A stretch of 43,303 nucleotides of DNA from a virus (IMGVR_UViG_3300030616_000007:1-43303); one strand, 5' to 3'; shown: positions 8,335 to 16,511, numbered from the stretch's first letter. A program made the numbers and translations. The notes: generated from the sequence alone by a model not told the origin.

Positions 8335-9218
8335 TTTTTCCAGCTATCAGGGAGTAATTGATTTTTGTCTTTATAGCCCTTACGCCAGTACAGGGCGTTC
8401 TTGAAAATCAGGTGTTCTAGGGTTTTTAGACCAGATTGACGCAACGAATAGGCCAGGGCGTTCATGTCTTTGGGAAGGCACTTACCACTCCAGCCTCTAT
8501 TTTTAGGGTACACATTGGAATGGGTACGGTTCATGCGGGGATCAAGCACTAATCCTTCCCTAACCTGAGCAAAAGACTGGTTAAATGCCCGACAAATATC
8601 ATGCACATCATTCCAGTAATCCACCCGCCTCATAATCCAGTAGTTCTCACAATACTTGATTACCTCTGCTTCTTTGGCAGAACATAGCAGAATCTCGGCA
8701 TTGGCGGTCAACACATAGCGGAAAAACTCGGCAATCTTTTCCCTGGCATGGCGCTTGCCGCCGATAATCTGAAATTGGTTACGGTCTGGGTTAGTCAGGG
8801 GATGGCCTAGAGTTTCACCCACATACTCAGGACTCATGGCAATCTTCACCTCATACTTCTCTCTCAATCTATCGGTTGTGCCTATCTCTACCGTGCTTTT
8901 AATTAAAAAGTAATCCACAATGTCCTTGTACTTTTCCACGCTCTTTTCCACAATTGAGGTATCACACTGGCCACTTCTGGGGTTCATGGGGGTAGGAACC
9001 GAGATAATAGCCAAATCGTATTTAAGAGTGGCTGGATCAACCGTTTTATAAATCGGCTTATCCTCCTGGTTCCTTACCACCCCATCACTCCTAACATAGT
9101 CGGCGCTTCTAAACAGTCCGCCCATATACTGCCCCACCCACCCATACCCAATTAGTAGCACTCTCGGCTCTTGATTGATAACATCACTATCTGGTTGGGG
9201 TTTGCCCAGCTGGTTCAT
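8331..9218 (-). CDS. UDP-glucose/GDP-mannose dehydrogenase family protein, short (295 aa)
   Basis: NAD-dependent nucleotide-sugar dehydrogenase family; canonical members oxidise UDP-glucose to UDP-glucuronate in two steps. Visible signatures are the Rossmann loop GYGWVG (24-29), SVPTPM (73-78), the KSTVEIG segment, SPEYVGE in place of the usual NPEFLREG, and the catalytic-Cys motif GKCLPKD (Cys247). The protein is ~295 aa against roughly 400-450 for typical enzymes, and the C-terminal UDP-binding domain is almost entirely missing. Either it is a compact variant or it acts on another substrate. It overlaps both neighbours by 4 bases. Product might feed arabinose or uronic-acid donors for the adjacent transferases (inference). 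Confidence 0.85.
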   Translation of the reverse strand: MNQLGKPQPDSDVINQEPRVLLIGYGWVGQYMGGLFRSADYVRSDGVVRNQEDKPIYKTVDPATLKYDLAIISVPTPMNPRSGQCDTSIVEKSVEKYKDIVDYFLIKSTVEIGTTDRLREKYEVKIAMSPEYVGETLGHPLTNPDRNQFQIIGGKRHAREKIAEFFRYVLTANAEILLCSAKEAEVIKYCENYWIMRRVDYWNDVHDICRAFNQSFAQVREGLVLDPRMNRTHSNVYPKNRGWSGKCLPKDMNALAYSLRQSGLKTLEHLIFKNALYWRKGYKDKNQLLPDSWKK

Positions 9219-9709
9219 TTAAGCACCTCTGATAAATTGACAAAATTTGATAATACCGTAGTCCAAGGCTTCTCTTTGGTGTAGTTAAAACGGTACTTAA
9301 ACCGAGGGTAAACATTGGCTAATCCATATAACCTATCATCCTCTGGCTGAGTGTCGTGAATAATCACAAACTGGGTATTTTTAACCAATCTCTTGGTTTC
9401 CTCCCGCCTTCGCCTGTGTCCATGATCTACAAAAGCCACTGACCAGGGCTTATCAATGTCGATTGCGTCCCAATCATTGTTCTCAACAAAGTTTACTTGA
9501 TGGAACGACTTGTGGAAGTGTTTGTGCATATCGTAGTATTTTCTGACGTGTTCGTAAGAAACTAAGTTTCTACCCATGTCAAAACACATCCAGTGTAATA
9601 GTGGGGTGCTAAACATACCTATCCCCAACTCCAGCACATCCCCAGAGGTCTGTTGCATAACTTTAATTAAAATTGGGTAGTGGCTGCTCCAATGTGGCCA
9701 GTATTTCAT
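9215..9709 (-). CDS. Class I SAM-dependent methyltransferase-like protein (164 aa)
   Basis: Contains a motif I-like DVLELGIGMFSTP near residue 25, an acidic motif II region (SYEHVRKYY), and an FVDHGHRRRREETKRL segment followed by FVIIHDTQ, as in compact Rossmann methyltransferases of the Methyltransf_24/CmcI type. At 164 aa it is short for a complete enzyme. It sits inside the sugar locus with ATGA-type overlaps on both sides, so O-methylation of a sugar is a reasonable role. The substrate cannot be read from sequence. Confidence 0.7.
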   Translation of the reverse strand: MKYWPHWSSHYPILIKVMQQTSGDVLELGIGMFSTPLLHWMCFDMGRNLVSYEHVRKYYDMHKHFHKSFHQVNFVENNDWDAIDIDKPWSVAFVDHGHRRRREETKRLVKNTQFVIIHDTQPEDDRLYGLANVYPRFKYRFNYTKEKPWTTVLSNFVNLSEVLK

Positions 9710-10353
9710 TTGAATAGTTCCTTTCTTAGATCATCGGCCTTGCCCCAGTAGGGTATCTCGTCCACTGGCGGCTCGATTATTTTAGTATGTTTACTCATGC
9801 CCTGCTCAGTCTTAACGCTGACAACGGGCCTGTCAATATCAAACAGTTTCCATCTTCTGCGCCTGAAAATCTCAATTGGGCGCTCGTTGGTTCTTTTTTT
9901 ATCCCAAAACGGCCTATCCCTTAATACCCAATCAATTTCTCTAATCAAGTGTTCTCTGCCTGTAATTTGTGAGAAGGTTCCAAACTCTTTGGGGTAAAAG
10001 CCGCTATATTCTCCCTTACCCCACTCGTTCAAAACATAATTGTTGGTGCATTTGTAGCTCTCGTTGATGTTTTTAGGCATATACTGAAAGTAGTCTGGTG
10101 GGTAGAGACAGTCGGCCTCAGCGTGGGCTATAAAGGAGGTCGTTGCTAGTTTAGCCCCTATCTGTATCTGGCGGAATAGGTTGTGGTTACAAGCTTCCAT
10201 TTCACCCACACAAATGTTTATTCCCAGCTTCATCGGCTTGTGGGTAACAGAGATTATAGGCAAGCCGTGAGAGGCTTTTATCAAATTCTTGGCTATCTTG
10301 TCTTGTAGGTCGGGTTTTTCTCGATTAGAAGAGTAAAAGACAATCGTATTCAT
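9706..10353 (-). CDS. GT-A-like glycosyltransferase, phage paralogue family (215 aa)
   Basis: Begins with a strand ending FYSSN, then has PIISVTHKPM, GINICVGEMEA and FIAHAEADCLYPPDYF. The last contains an acidic EAD triad where GT-A enzymes carry DxD. It aligns by eye over its whole length with 13297-14046 and with the C-terminal half of the 569-aa fusion. Together they define a three-member family restricted to this locus within the window. No signal peptide or membrane segment is visible, so it is probably cytosolic. The family name is not one I can state with certainty. Confidence 0.75.
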   Translation of the reverse strand: MNTIVFYSSNREKPDLQDKIAKNLIKASHGLPIISVTHKPMKLGINICVGEMEACNHNLFRQIQIGAKLATTSFIAHAEADCLYPPDYFQYMPKNINESYKCTNNYVLNEWGKGEYSGFYPKEFGTFSQITGREHLIREIDWVLRDRPFWDKKRTNERPIEIFRRRRWKLFDIDRPVVSVKTEQGMSKHTKIIEPPVDEIPYWGKADDLRKELFK

Positions 10354-11015
10354 TTCTGCGCCTTAGAAATTACCATGTTATCGGGTTCATAGTCTAGTTC
10401 CCGTCTCACCTCTGTCTTAAAACCAGGCACACACTCCGACAGGAAAAATTGCCTTTCCCTACTCCAAAAGAGGCAATCATCCCTAGTGGGGGTGATGTTC
10501 CATTGATGGAAGCCTTGGTAGTGCTGGCCTCTAGCATTGTCGGGGAAGTGCCTCAAATAAATCCACCCCCCAGGCTTACAGACCCGATACATCTCTTTTA
10601 TGGCGTTATAGGCATTATTACAGTGGTCTAGTGCATTGACAGCGTGGACAATATCAAAAAAATTGTTTTCATAAGTTAAGTTTTCCATGTCCTGCTGTTC
10701 TATGGGATAAAGGGGTTTATACCCGTTCTCCAAGTCTTTACCCCACCTTTTATCTTTACGCCTTAAAAATTCGTTAAACTTGTCGGCTAGAATGTCTGAG
10801 GGGTAAAGAATAATCTTAGCGGAGGGGTGCTGGTTGCCTGTAGTTGATACCACTCCCGCCCCCAAGTCAGCAATCTTGACTTCCTTCTTGTCTCCTATCA
10901 TTGAATCAAAATAAGTCGCTAGGCGGAATTTCTTGTTAAACTGCCTAAACTTCCATTTTGATTTTAAGTAGTAAAACTTTAATGTTTGGCGTTTGCCATC
11001 TTCCCATTGACTCAT
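10350..11015 (-). CDS. Class I SAM-dependent methyltransferase (221 aa)
   Basis: Methyltransf_11-type fold: motif I as IADLGAGVV (residues ~49-57), a post-I acidic strand (LYPSDIL), motif IV-like FFDIVHAVNALDHC, and a post-motif VCKPGGWIYLRHF. The LDHCNNAYNAIKEMYRV helix is typical of small-molecule and sugar methyltransferases. It is one of three methyltransferases in the locus and overlaps its neighbours by 4 bases. Likely role is methylating a sugar or nucleotide-sugar intermediate; the acceptor is unknown. Confidence 0.8.
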   Translation of the reverse strand: MSQWEDGKRQTLKFYYLKSKWKFRQFNKKFRLATYFDSMIGDKKEVKIADLGAGVVSTTGNQHPSAKIILYPSDILADKFNEFLRRKDKRWGKDLENGYKPLYPIEQQDMENLTYENNFFDIVHAVNALDHCNNAYNAIKEMYRVCKPGGWIYLRHFPDNARGQHYQGFHQWNITPTRDDCLFWSRERQFFLSECVPGFKTEVRRELDYEPDNMVISKAQK

Positions 11016-11638
11016 TTTTTTAACCAGACCCAGAAGCCATAATCGCCGACTGGTTCTGTCCTCAAGATTTTAAATTTTAATCTTTGACACAATTTACCAA
11101 TGGACTGCTCGGTGTAAGACACGCCCGCCCACCAAGGTTCCAAGCTCTCTAGCTTGTCTGAGCGTATCCTAACCTTAAATATTCCTTTAGGTTTCAGCAC
11201 CCGATAGACTTCCTCAAAATTCTTCTCTACCATCTCTTTAGTCTTGATGTGCTGAAAAACTAAATAGGAAAACACCAAATCAACCGACTCGTCTGGTAGG
11301 GGAATGGTCTGGCCGTCGGTTTCAATAAACTCCGCTCCAATAACTCTTTTTCTGGCTTGTTTGACCATCTCCCTAGATATGTCTAGCCCGATAACTCTAC
11401 CAAAATCAGTCACCATAAATTCTGTCATTCTTCCCGTACCACACCCCAAGTCAATTATGGTAGCCTTGCCAAAATTTATCCTCTTAGTAAGAACCTCATC
11501 ACTCTTGATGTGCGCTAGGTAATCTTGCGCCCCGCTTTGACGAAACTCATCTTTGGTGATGTTTTTGCCATAGTCGGAGTTAATGTAGTATCTGGAGTTC
11601 TTCTGGGCTAGTTTTTCCCAGAGTGTTTTTTGATCCAC
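11012..11638 (-). CDS. Class I SAM-dependent methyltransferase, GTG start (208 aa)
   Basis: Methyltransf_11 domain with motif I IDLGCGTGRMTEF, motif II IGLDIS, IETDGQTIPLPDESVDLVFS and VLKPKGIFKVRI, all in the expected order. I chose GTG at 11636-11638 because AGGTGG lies five bases upstream; a GTG three codons earlier is less well placed. It overlaps the end of the upstream mutase gene by 31 bases. A tandem pair with the next methyltransferase suggests methylation at two positions on the same product. Substrate not deducible. Confidence 0.82.
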   Translation of the reverse strand: MDQKTLWEKLAQKNSRYYINSDYGKNITKDEFRQSGAQDYLAHIKSDEVLTKRINFGKATIIDLGCGTGRMTEFMVTDFGRVIGLDISREMVKQARKRVIGAEFIETDGQTIPLPDESVDLVFSYLVFQHIKTKEMVEKNFEEVYRVLKPKGIFKVRIRSDKLESLEPWWAGVSYTEQSIGKLCQRLKFKILRTEPVGDYGFWVWLKK

Positions 11639-12465
11639 TCGATCCACCTTTTTCTCTTGTTAAAGAATAATTCAAAATAGTCGTCTAGGCCATAATTTTC
11701 GTTGAGTTTAATCCCCTTGGCTTCTTTTACCAAATTATTAAACACGTTTGATGCTCGATCATGCTTAACCGTCGAATACCCAGTTACCGCCGCCCACCCC
11801 AATCTGTCAATGTCTTTTTTGGCCTCTATGCCGCCCCAAATGTCGGCGAACCGATTAAGGTCGCCGAACATGGGAGCTTGGTAGATGTAGGGCAACAGTT
11901 TACGCTTAAAGGCAAAATTCATGGCACACAGGGGGAATAGACAACCCTTGGGTATTGATCCTTTATAGAATTCGACTGGCTGATTGCCTTTGACTAACTG
12001 GGTCGAAGCATCCCAGTCGGCCACACCCTCCCAGACACCATGAGATAAAACCACCTCGGCTTCGTCTCGTATGCCATAAGGAAAGCCTCGAGTGTATTCT
12101 GAGGCGGTAGATAGCCAAGAGACAGGCACACGCCGTTTAAGAGCGTCTAGGTGGTCTTGGATGGGGTCGCCCACAGGCTTCACATCGTCATCAAGGGAAA
12201 TAATTATGTCAATCTCTGGGTAATATCTGGCGATAATTGCAAAAGCAAAGTTTCTCACTCCGTCATTAAAGTTATAGATTAAGTCGCTTATCTTACCAAG
12301 ATCGTCTAGTCGCCACTTTTTGCCCGACTCTGAATAAATGTATGGGTCTTTACCATCGTTTACCTGAAACAAAAACACCTTATGCTTCCAAAACAGGTTA
12401 AACCAAGCATCCATAAACACCTTCATTTTTTCCGGCCTGATGGTGGGTACAACTACAGCTATCAT
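11608..12465 (-). CDS. Reversibly glycosylated polypeptide / UDP-arabinopyranose mutase-like protein (GT75) (285 aa)
   Basis: Strong resemblance to plant RGP/UAM proteins, which interconvert UDP-arabinopyranose and UDP-arabinofuranose. Visible motifs are SLDDDVKP (the DDD metal site, residues 92-94), YTRGFPYGIRDE (~124-135, containing the Arg-Gly-Tyr/Phe-Pro motif that carries the autoglycosylated Arg in plant enzymes), LSHGVWEGVADWDASTQLVK, IPKGCLFPLCAMNFAF and RFADIWGG. Plant RGPs are about 340-365 aa, so this is a compact version lacking the C-terminal extension. It lies within the sugar operon and overlaps the upstream GT-B gene by ATGA. A GT75 in a phage is unusual. Mutase activity is inferred from the conserved motifs. 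Confidence 0.85.
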   Translation of the reverse strand: MIAVVVPTIRPEKMKVFMDAWFNLFWKHKVFLFQVNDGKDPYIYSESGKKWRLDDLGKISDLIYNFNDGVRNFAFAIIARYYPEIDIIISLDDDVKPVGDPIQDHLDALKRRVPVSWLSTASEYTRGFPYGIRDEAEVVLSHGVWEGVADWDASTQLVKGNQPVEFYKGSIPKGCLFPLCAMNFAFKRKLLPYIYQAPMFGDLNRFADIWGGIEAKKDIDRLGWAAVTGYSTVKHDRASNVFNNLVKEAKGIKLNENYGLDDYFELFFNKRKRWIEWIKKHSGKN

Positions 12466-13316
12466 TCTTTATGGGGTAAGTATTTATAAAGCTCACTAAT
12501 ATACTGATGGTGGTATGCCTGGGCTTTTGAGAGCGCCTTGCCGCCGTAATACTGGTAATAAGCCCTATTCTCCTTGAGTTCTTTACAGCTATCAAGTAGG
12601 TGGTCTATTGTCCTTGTCTCAATAAAGCAATCGTTCCACTCGTCAAGATAACTCGGCTCAGGGAAAGCTACTGTAGGAATACCAAACGAGCCAGCATTTT
12701 CTAACTTTAAGGGGCTTCTTAGTTTCTCTACTGCCGCCCTCCACTCTGGCCTCCACACCACCTGAATATCAATGGTTTTGTGAAAGTTGCAGACTTTCTC
12801 ACGGCTATCTTTGCCGTTTTTGTCGGGTTCGTTGTTATAGTGCTTCCAGTGATCTTCCTCATAACGAAGCTCTAAACCGATTTCCTTCAACTGCTTCCTT
12901 AGTTTCTTAACTGGGTACTGTAGGGCGGTGCGGCTACCTATCACTCCCACCGTCTTGACCTCCCGATCAAACGGCCTAACCCAGCTTTCATAGTTGCAGT
13001 GGTGATGAGGGATAAAAACCACATCTTTTCTTTTTAGGGTCTTCTGAAGATAATCTTTGGCCACCTGGGAAATAGCAATTACTCCCACTTTGGGATGTGT
13101 TTTGAGCCATTTAACCGCCCTGTCAGCATCCACCACATCCAAATAAGACGATTTGGGGTGTTTCTCTGGGGGAGTAATCTTGACGTAGATACAAATATCG
13201 TTTTCATAGCCCTTGGTGGGATTAAGCTTGGCTCCTAAAAAATCAGCTACTTGGATGCCTCTCACGTTGGCGGCTCCACCCCTGGCACAAAAAATACTAA
13301 AGCTCTTTGGGTTCAT
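12462..13316 (-). CDS. GT-B-like glycosyltransferase (284 aa)
   Basis: Residues ~1-120 look like an N-terminal Rossmann half (FCARGGAANVRG, YLDVVDADRAVKWL, VGVIAISQVAKDYL), then VFIPHHHCNYESW as a linker. The C-terminal half has VGVIGSRTAL and KLENAGSFGIPTVAFPEPSYLDEW, which matches the donor-site segment of GT1/GT4-type enzymes (Glu before Ala-x-x-x-G-x-P). It is short for this fold (typical 350-400 aa) but both halves are recognisable. It is in the middle of the sugar operon, just before the RGP-like mutase. Donor and acceptor are unknown. Confidence 0.7.
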   Translation of the reverse strand: MNPKSFSIFCARGGAANVRGIQVADFLGAKLNPTKGYENDICIYVKITPPEKHPKSSYLDVVDADRAVKWLKTHPKVGVIAISQVAKDYLQKTLKRKDVVFIPHHHCNYESWVRPFDREVKTVGVIGSRTALQYPVKKLRKQLKEIGLELRYEEDHWKHYNNEPDKNGKDSREKVCNFHKTIDIQVVWRPEWRAAVEKLRSPLKLENAGSFGIPTVAFPEPSYLDEWNDCFIETRTIDHLLDSCKELKENRAYYQYYGGKALSKAQAYHHQYISELYKYLPHKE

Positions 13317-14046
13317 AGTAAAACCTCACTATATCCTCGGCTCTGCCGATATCTACTAATTCAATTGCTTTTAAGTCGCCCAGGCGCTTTCTGTTGCCAT
13401 GATTTGATTCATACCCAAAAGCCTTGGGGTGGGTAAACACGATACTGGGTAAATTACAATAAAAGTCGGCGGTTTTCCTTACAGTAACTCCCAGCAGGGC
13501 TTCATACCTGCCTGGGTCGCCCCAGTAGTGAATCACCTCAGCCTCACTCTTTCCCTGCTTCATTAGAAACTCTGCCCGCTCAAACCTTTCTTCGAGGGCT
13601 TCAATCCATAGTTTTCTGGGAGCGATAAGCTGGTTGACTACCCGCCTCTTAGTACGGTAGGAAAACATGGGCGGCTTAGTCCAGGTAAAGATGCTCCATC
13701 GGTTCATGTCAAACAAAAACACATCATCTTTGGGGACAGTGGTGTGGAAGTGGTTATAGGAATACAAAATATCGTCCTCGGCCATAGCCACATATTTACT
13801 GGTGGCCGCCTTGCAACCAGCTAGTATCTGCCTATAGATATTTAAGTGTGATCTGCCTATGTCCCCCATACAGATATTCTGCCCGAAGTTCATGGGTTTT
13901 TGGGAGACGCTGATAAGCGGATGGTCGCCAACTACTTTAAGTAGGTGTTTTCTGGTGTTCTCGACAAATATAGGGTTCTGGGTGTCGAGGTGGTTGGAAG
14001 TATAGTAGATGATAGAAATGTCTAGGGGTGTTTTACTTAGCCACAT
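13297..14046 (-). CDS. GT-A-like glycosyltransferase, phage paralogue family (249 aa)
   Basis: Paralogue of 9706-10353 and of the C-terminal domain of the 569-aa fusion. It has IIYYTSN, PLISVSQKPM, GQNICMGDIG, and YVAMAEDDILYSYNHF with an EDD acidic site. The middle region (DDVFLFDMNRWSIF) parallels the NLNWWRLR stretch of the fusion protein. I chose the ATG at 14044-14046 because it places the first beta strand as in the paralogue and overlaps the upstream gene by only 14 bases; an in-frame ATG at 14077-14079 is possible. Probably a cytosolic transferase for the same glycan. Confidence 0.75.
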   Translation of the reverse strand: MWLSKTPLDISIIYYTSNHLDTQNPIFVENTRKHLLKVVGDHPLISVSQKPMNFGQNICMGDIGRSHLNIYRQILAGCKAATSKYVAMAEDDILYSYNHFHTTVPKDDVFLFDMNRWSIFTWTKPPMFSYRTKRRVVNQLIAPRKLWIEALEERFERAEFLMKQGKSEAEVIHYWGDPGRYEALLGVTVRKTADFYCNLPSIVFTHPKAFGYESNHGNRKRLGDLKAIELVDIGRAEDIVRFYYEPKEL

Positions 14047-15271
14047 TTTTAAGAAATTCTCCCACAACCTCCAGAACATACTCGACCTGCTTGCCGTCCA
14101 TGCCCTGATGACAACCTAGTAATAAACCGTTTTCCATAATTAGATCAGCGTTTTTAAGCTCTGAGGCAATCCTGAATTTGTCTGGAGAGGTACGATAAGC
14201 GGGGTGACGGGTAATGTTGCCCGCAAACAATACTCTGGTCTGGATGCCATGATCTTCTAGGTATTTAAGCAGTTGAAAACGGGCAAATGGCGCTCCCTTC
14301 TTAATCGTTAAGGGGAAAGCCAACCAATTGGTTCTAGCCTTAGTGCCGAGAGTGGCGTGGCCGTCTAAAACTTTAGGTAAGTGAAACCAGTCGTTGTGAA
14401 GCCTAAAGTAGTTGAGCATGGTTAAGAAGTTTTCATTTCTCTGCTTGATAAATCCAGGTAGGCGCTTTAACTGCTCTAATCCAAAAGCCGCCGCCGCCTC
14501 ATTCATCTTTAAGTTGTAGCCAAACTCCCCATAAAGAAACTTAGAATCGTAGGGGATACCGTCAATCTGGTAGCCAAACCTTTCCTCAAAACCTTCTCCG
14601 TCGGCATTAAGTCGCCCCCAGTCTTTCAAAAGAATTCCCCTAGTGTGCTTAACCCTGTCGCTCAAACACACCATACCACCAAAGCCCATCGCAGTAATAA
14701 TATGGGAGCCATAAAAGCTGGTGGTAGAAATATCGCTATAATAGCCCGATGGACGGTTGTTTATTTTAACTCCTAGTGTGTCGCAACTATCATCAACGAG
14801 TGCTAAATGATACGTGTCGCAAATCTCTCTGAGCTTCTTTAGGTCTGCCACCCCGCCGATTAAATGCGGAGCCATGATAGCCTTAGTCTTGGGGGTAATG
14901 GCTTGCTCTACTAAATCTTCATCCATTACGTATCTACCTATAACCGAATCGACAAATACAGGGACAAGGTTATTTTGTAGCAGAGACGAAACCACAGTGC
15001 TAAAAGTACAGGCGGGAGTGATAACCTCACTGCCTGGAGGAAGATCAAGCATCTCAAAAGCTAGTAGATTAGCCGATGATCCTGAGTTAGTAGCGATACC
15101 GTACTGATGCCCAAATAAATCAGCTATTTTCTGTTCAAATTCAGCTACTTTAGGGCCAGCCGCTAGCCAGGGGTTCTCTAATGACTCTAAAACGGCTTTT
15201 TTCTCCTCAACCCCATAGACCGCCTGGGCATAGAGAACTTTATAATCGACTTTACCTTGTTTGTTTTGCAT
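14033..15271 (-). CDS. ColD/RfbH-like PLP-dependent sugar 3-dehydratase of the DegT/AHBA family (412 aa)
   Basis: Aspartate-aminotransferase fold of the DegT/DnrJ/EryC1/StrS family. At the site of the usual PLP-binding Lys there is His (TTSFYGSHIIT, His190), as in ColD and the E1/RfbH 3-dehydratases that remove the C3 hydroxyl of 4-keto-6-deoxy sugars. Other matches are DDSCDTLG, SKFLYGEFGYNLKMNEAAAAFGLEQL, and the RfbH-type signature TRVLFAGNITRHP. The [2Fe-2S] cysteine cluster of E1/RfbH (after the DWGR segment) is absent, making it more like ColD. The start at 15269-15271 is set by GGGAGGATC directly upstream. Product would be a 3,6-dideoxy-type sugar. Its partner 4,6-dehydratase is not seen in the window. 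Confidence 0.85.
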   Translation of the reverse strand: MQNKQGKVDYKVLYAQAVYGVEEKKAVLESLENPWLAAGPKVAEFEQKIADLFGHQYGIATNSGSSANLLAFEMLDLPPGSEVITPACTFSTVVSSLLQNNLVPVFVDSVIGRYVMDEDLVEQAITPKTKAIMAPHLIGGVADLKKLREICDTYHLALVDDSCDTLGVKINNRPSGYYSDISTTSFYGSHIITAMGFGGMVCLSDRVKHTRGILLKDWGRLNADGEGFEERFGYQIDGIPYDSKFLYGEFGYNLKMNEAAAAFGLEQLKRLPGFIKQRNENFLTMLNYFRLHNDWFHLPKVLDGHATLGTKARTNWLAFPLTIKKGAPFARFQLLKYLEDHGIQTRVLFAGNITRHPAYRTSPDKFRIASELKNADLIMENGLLLGCHQGMDGKQVEYVLEVVGEFLKNVAK

Positions 15272-16127
15272 GATCCTCCCATGTTGGTACTGGTGCGAAT
15301 TTATCCACCAGCCATTTAATATTGTGTTTCTGCTTGTGCCAAGCCTTGCCATCCATCCACTTGTTAGTATAAGCCGTTCCTTTAGCCCACTGTTCCTTAC
15401 TAAGTGAATAGCCCCGCCCGTGGCTCTTGGGCTTGTGCCAGTGGGCATACCAACACTTTTTATTCCTTACCATCCTACCACCTGACAACCAGCATTTTAA
15501 GCCTATCTCCTGCATTTCCTTGGCAAACTGGCCGTAATTCTCCTCATCCATTAACTCTAACCAGTAGAAGTAATCACGCTTGAGGAACCAGGCTGATCCC
15601 TGTGCAGTCATAAGATCATCAATCAACTTTTCCTTGAGTTTGGGGTCGAGGTTTTTATCCCGCCACTCTTTAGCCTGTAATCCCTTACCGCCCCAGACAC
15701 TCTCATTTTCTGGGTGGGCTAGATAAAGGTAATCAATGTCTGGCCTGCCATCGTGAATAATGCTCCACAACTCAGGCTCTAGCCGCTTTCTTCTAGGAAC
15801 CACTACCCAGTCCTTCTCACAGTCTTTTTTAAGGGCTTCATCATAGCCCTGGCTCAACATACAGTGAGCATCTACTTTGAAGATATACTCACCCTTAGCC
15901 TTGTCCACTCCGGCATTGATAGCCTGTCTCATGCCCCGAGCTTCCCCGAAATGGATGTAAATAACTTTGGGGTCGTTAACCATTTCATTGGCTGGCGGCC
16001 AGTAGCCGTCTAATACGGGAACCACCTCAATTTCTTGGGTAGCTTTGTCAATCAGGTCTAAAATCGTTTTCTGGAGATATGGTTCATTTCTGGCGGGGAT
16101 AACGACAGAAACTAGATCCTTTTTCAT
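15252..16127 (-). CDS. Family 2 glycosyltransferase (291 aa)
   Basis: GT-A fold: SVVIPARNEPYL at residues 6-17, PVLDGYWPP, EARGMRQAINAGVDKAKGEYIFKVDAHC with DAH as the DxD-like site, and KEMQEIGLKCWLSGGR. It is clearly a paralogue of the N-terminal domain of the 569-aa fusion, sharing the ARNE, DG-x-WP-P, DAHC and LSGGR motifs and the Trp-rich C-terminus (H-K-x-WLVDKF). First gene of the sugar operon; its end overlaps the dehydratase start by 20 bases. Cytosolic, since no membrane helix is visible. Donor unknown. Confidence 0.88.
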   Translation of the reverse strand: MKKDLVSVVIPARNEPYLQKTILDLIDKATQEIEVVPVLDGYWPPANEMVNDPKVIYIHFGEARGMRQAINAGVDKAKGEYIFKVDAHCMLSQGYDEALKKDCEKDWVVVPRRKRLEPELWSIIHDGRPDIDYLYLAHPENESVWGGKGLQAKEWRDKNLDPKLKEKLIDDLMTAQGSAWFLKRDYFYWLELMDEENYGQFAKEMQEIGLKCWLSGGRMVRNKKCWYAHWHKPKSHGRGYSLSKEQWAKGTAYTNKWMDGKAWHKQKHNIKWLVDKFAPVPTWEDHAKQTR

Positions 16128-16169
16128 ACAGGATCAATTTAATACAAAAAATATATCTCAACGCAAGGG

Positions 16170-16511
16170 CTATTTTTCAATCACAATCACTGTTGCACTG
16201 GCTTCTCTACTAAGTACGGAAATCTCTGTATAAAATGTTCCGTCTCTTTTTCTGGGAACGAGGAGATTAACTATCGTCCCCGCAATTATCACTTCATCAA
16301 AGTTGTCTGCTTTTACATAGTCTTTATCGTTGTCTGCCCACTTTAAGTACACGTCCTTGGTAATAGCGTAAACCTGGATTAGAGTAGTCTCATCATTGAG
16401 TTTGATGTTGGTGGCTGAATCAATGCTCGAGTCTACCGTTCTTGCCAGGGCTGTGGCTGGGGGAAGAATCCCTACTACATCTTGCCAGTCAAATCTACTT
16501 CCTAAAATCAT
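16170..16511 (-). CDS. Small virion-associated protein, unknown (113 aa)
   Basis: Beta-rich protein starting MILGSRFDWQDVVGILPPA, with TTLIQVYAITKDVYLKWAD and a C-terminal TYTEIS-like strand pattern. AGAGGT stands five bases before the ATG. It follows the first Ser/Pro-repeat protein and lies directly upstream of the glycosyltransferase operon, so it closes the head gene block. A head-decoration or stabilising role is possible but not supported by a recognised motif. Confidence 0.65.
   Translation of the reverse strand: MILGSRFDWQDVVGILPPATALARTVDSSIDSATNIKLNDETTLIQVYAITKDVYLKWADNDKDYVKADNFDEVIIAGTIVNLLVPRKRDGTFYTEISVLSREASATVIVIEK

Noticed and set aside
15272-15448. Longer start for the PLP dehydratase (59 extra residues)
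   Set aside because: The extension lies entirely inside the preceding glycosyltransferase gene. A perfect GGGAGG ribosome-binding site sits right before the ATG at 15271, and the family begins there.
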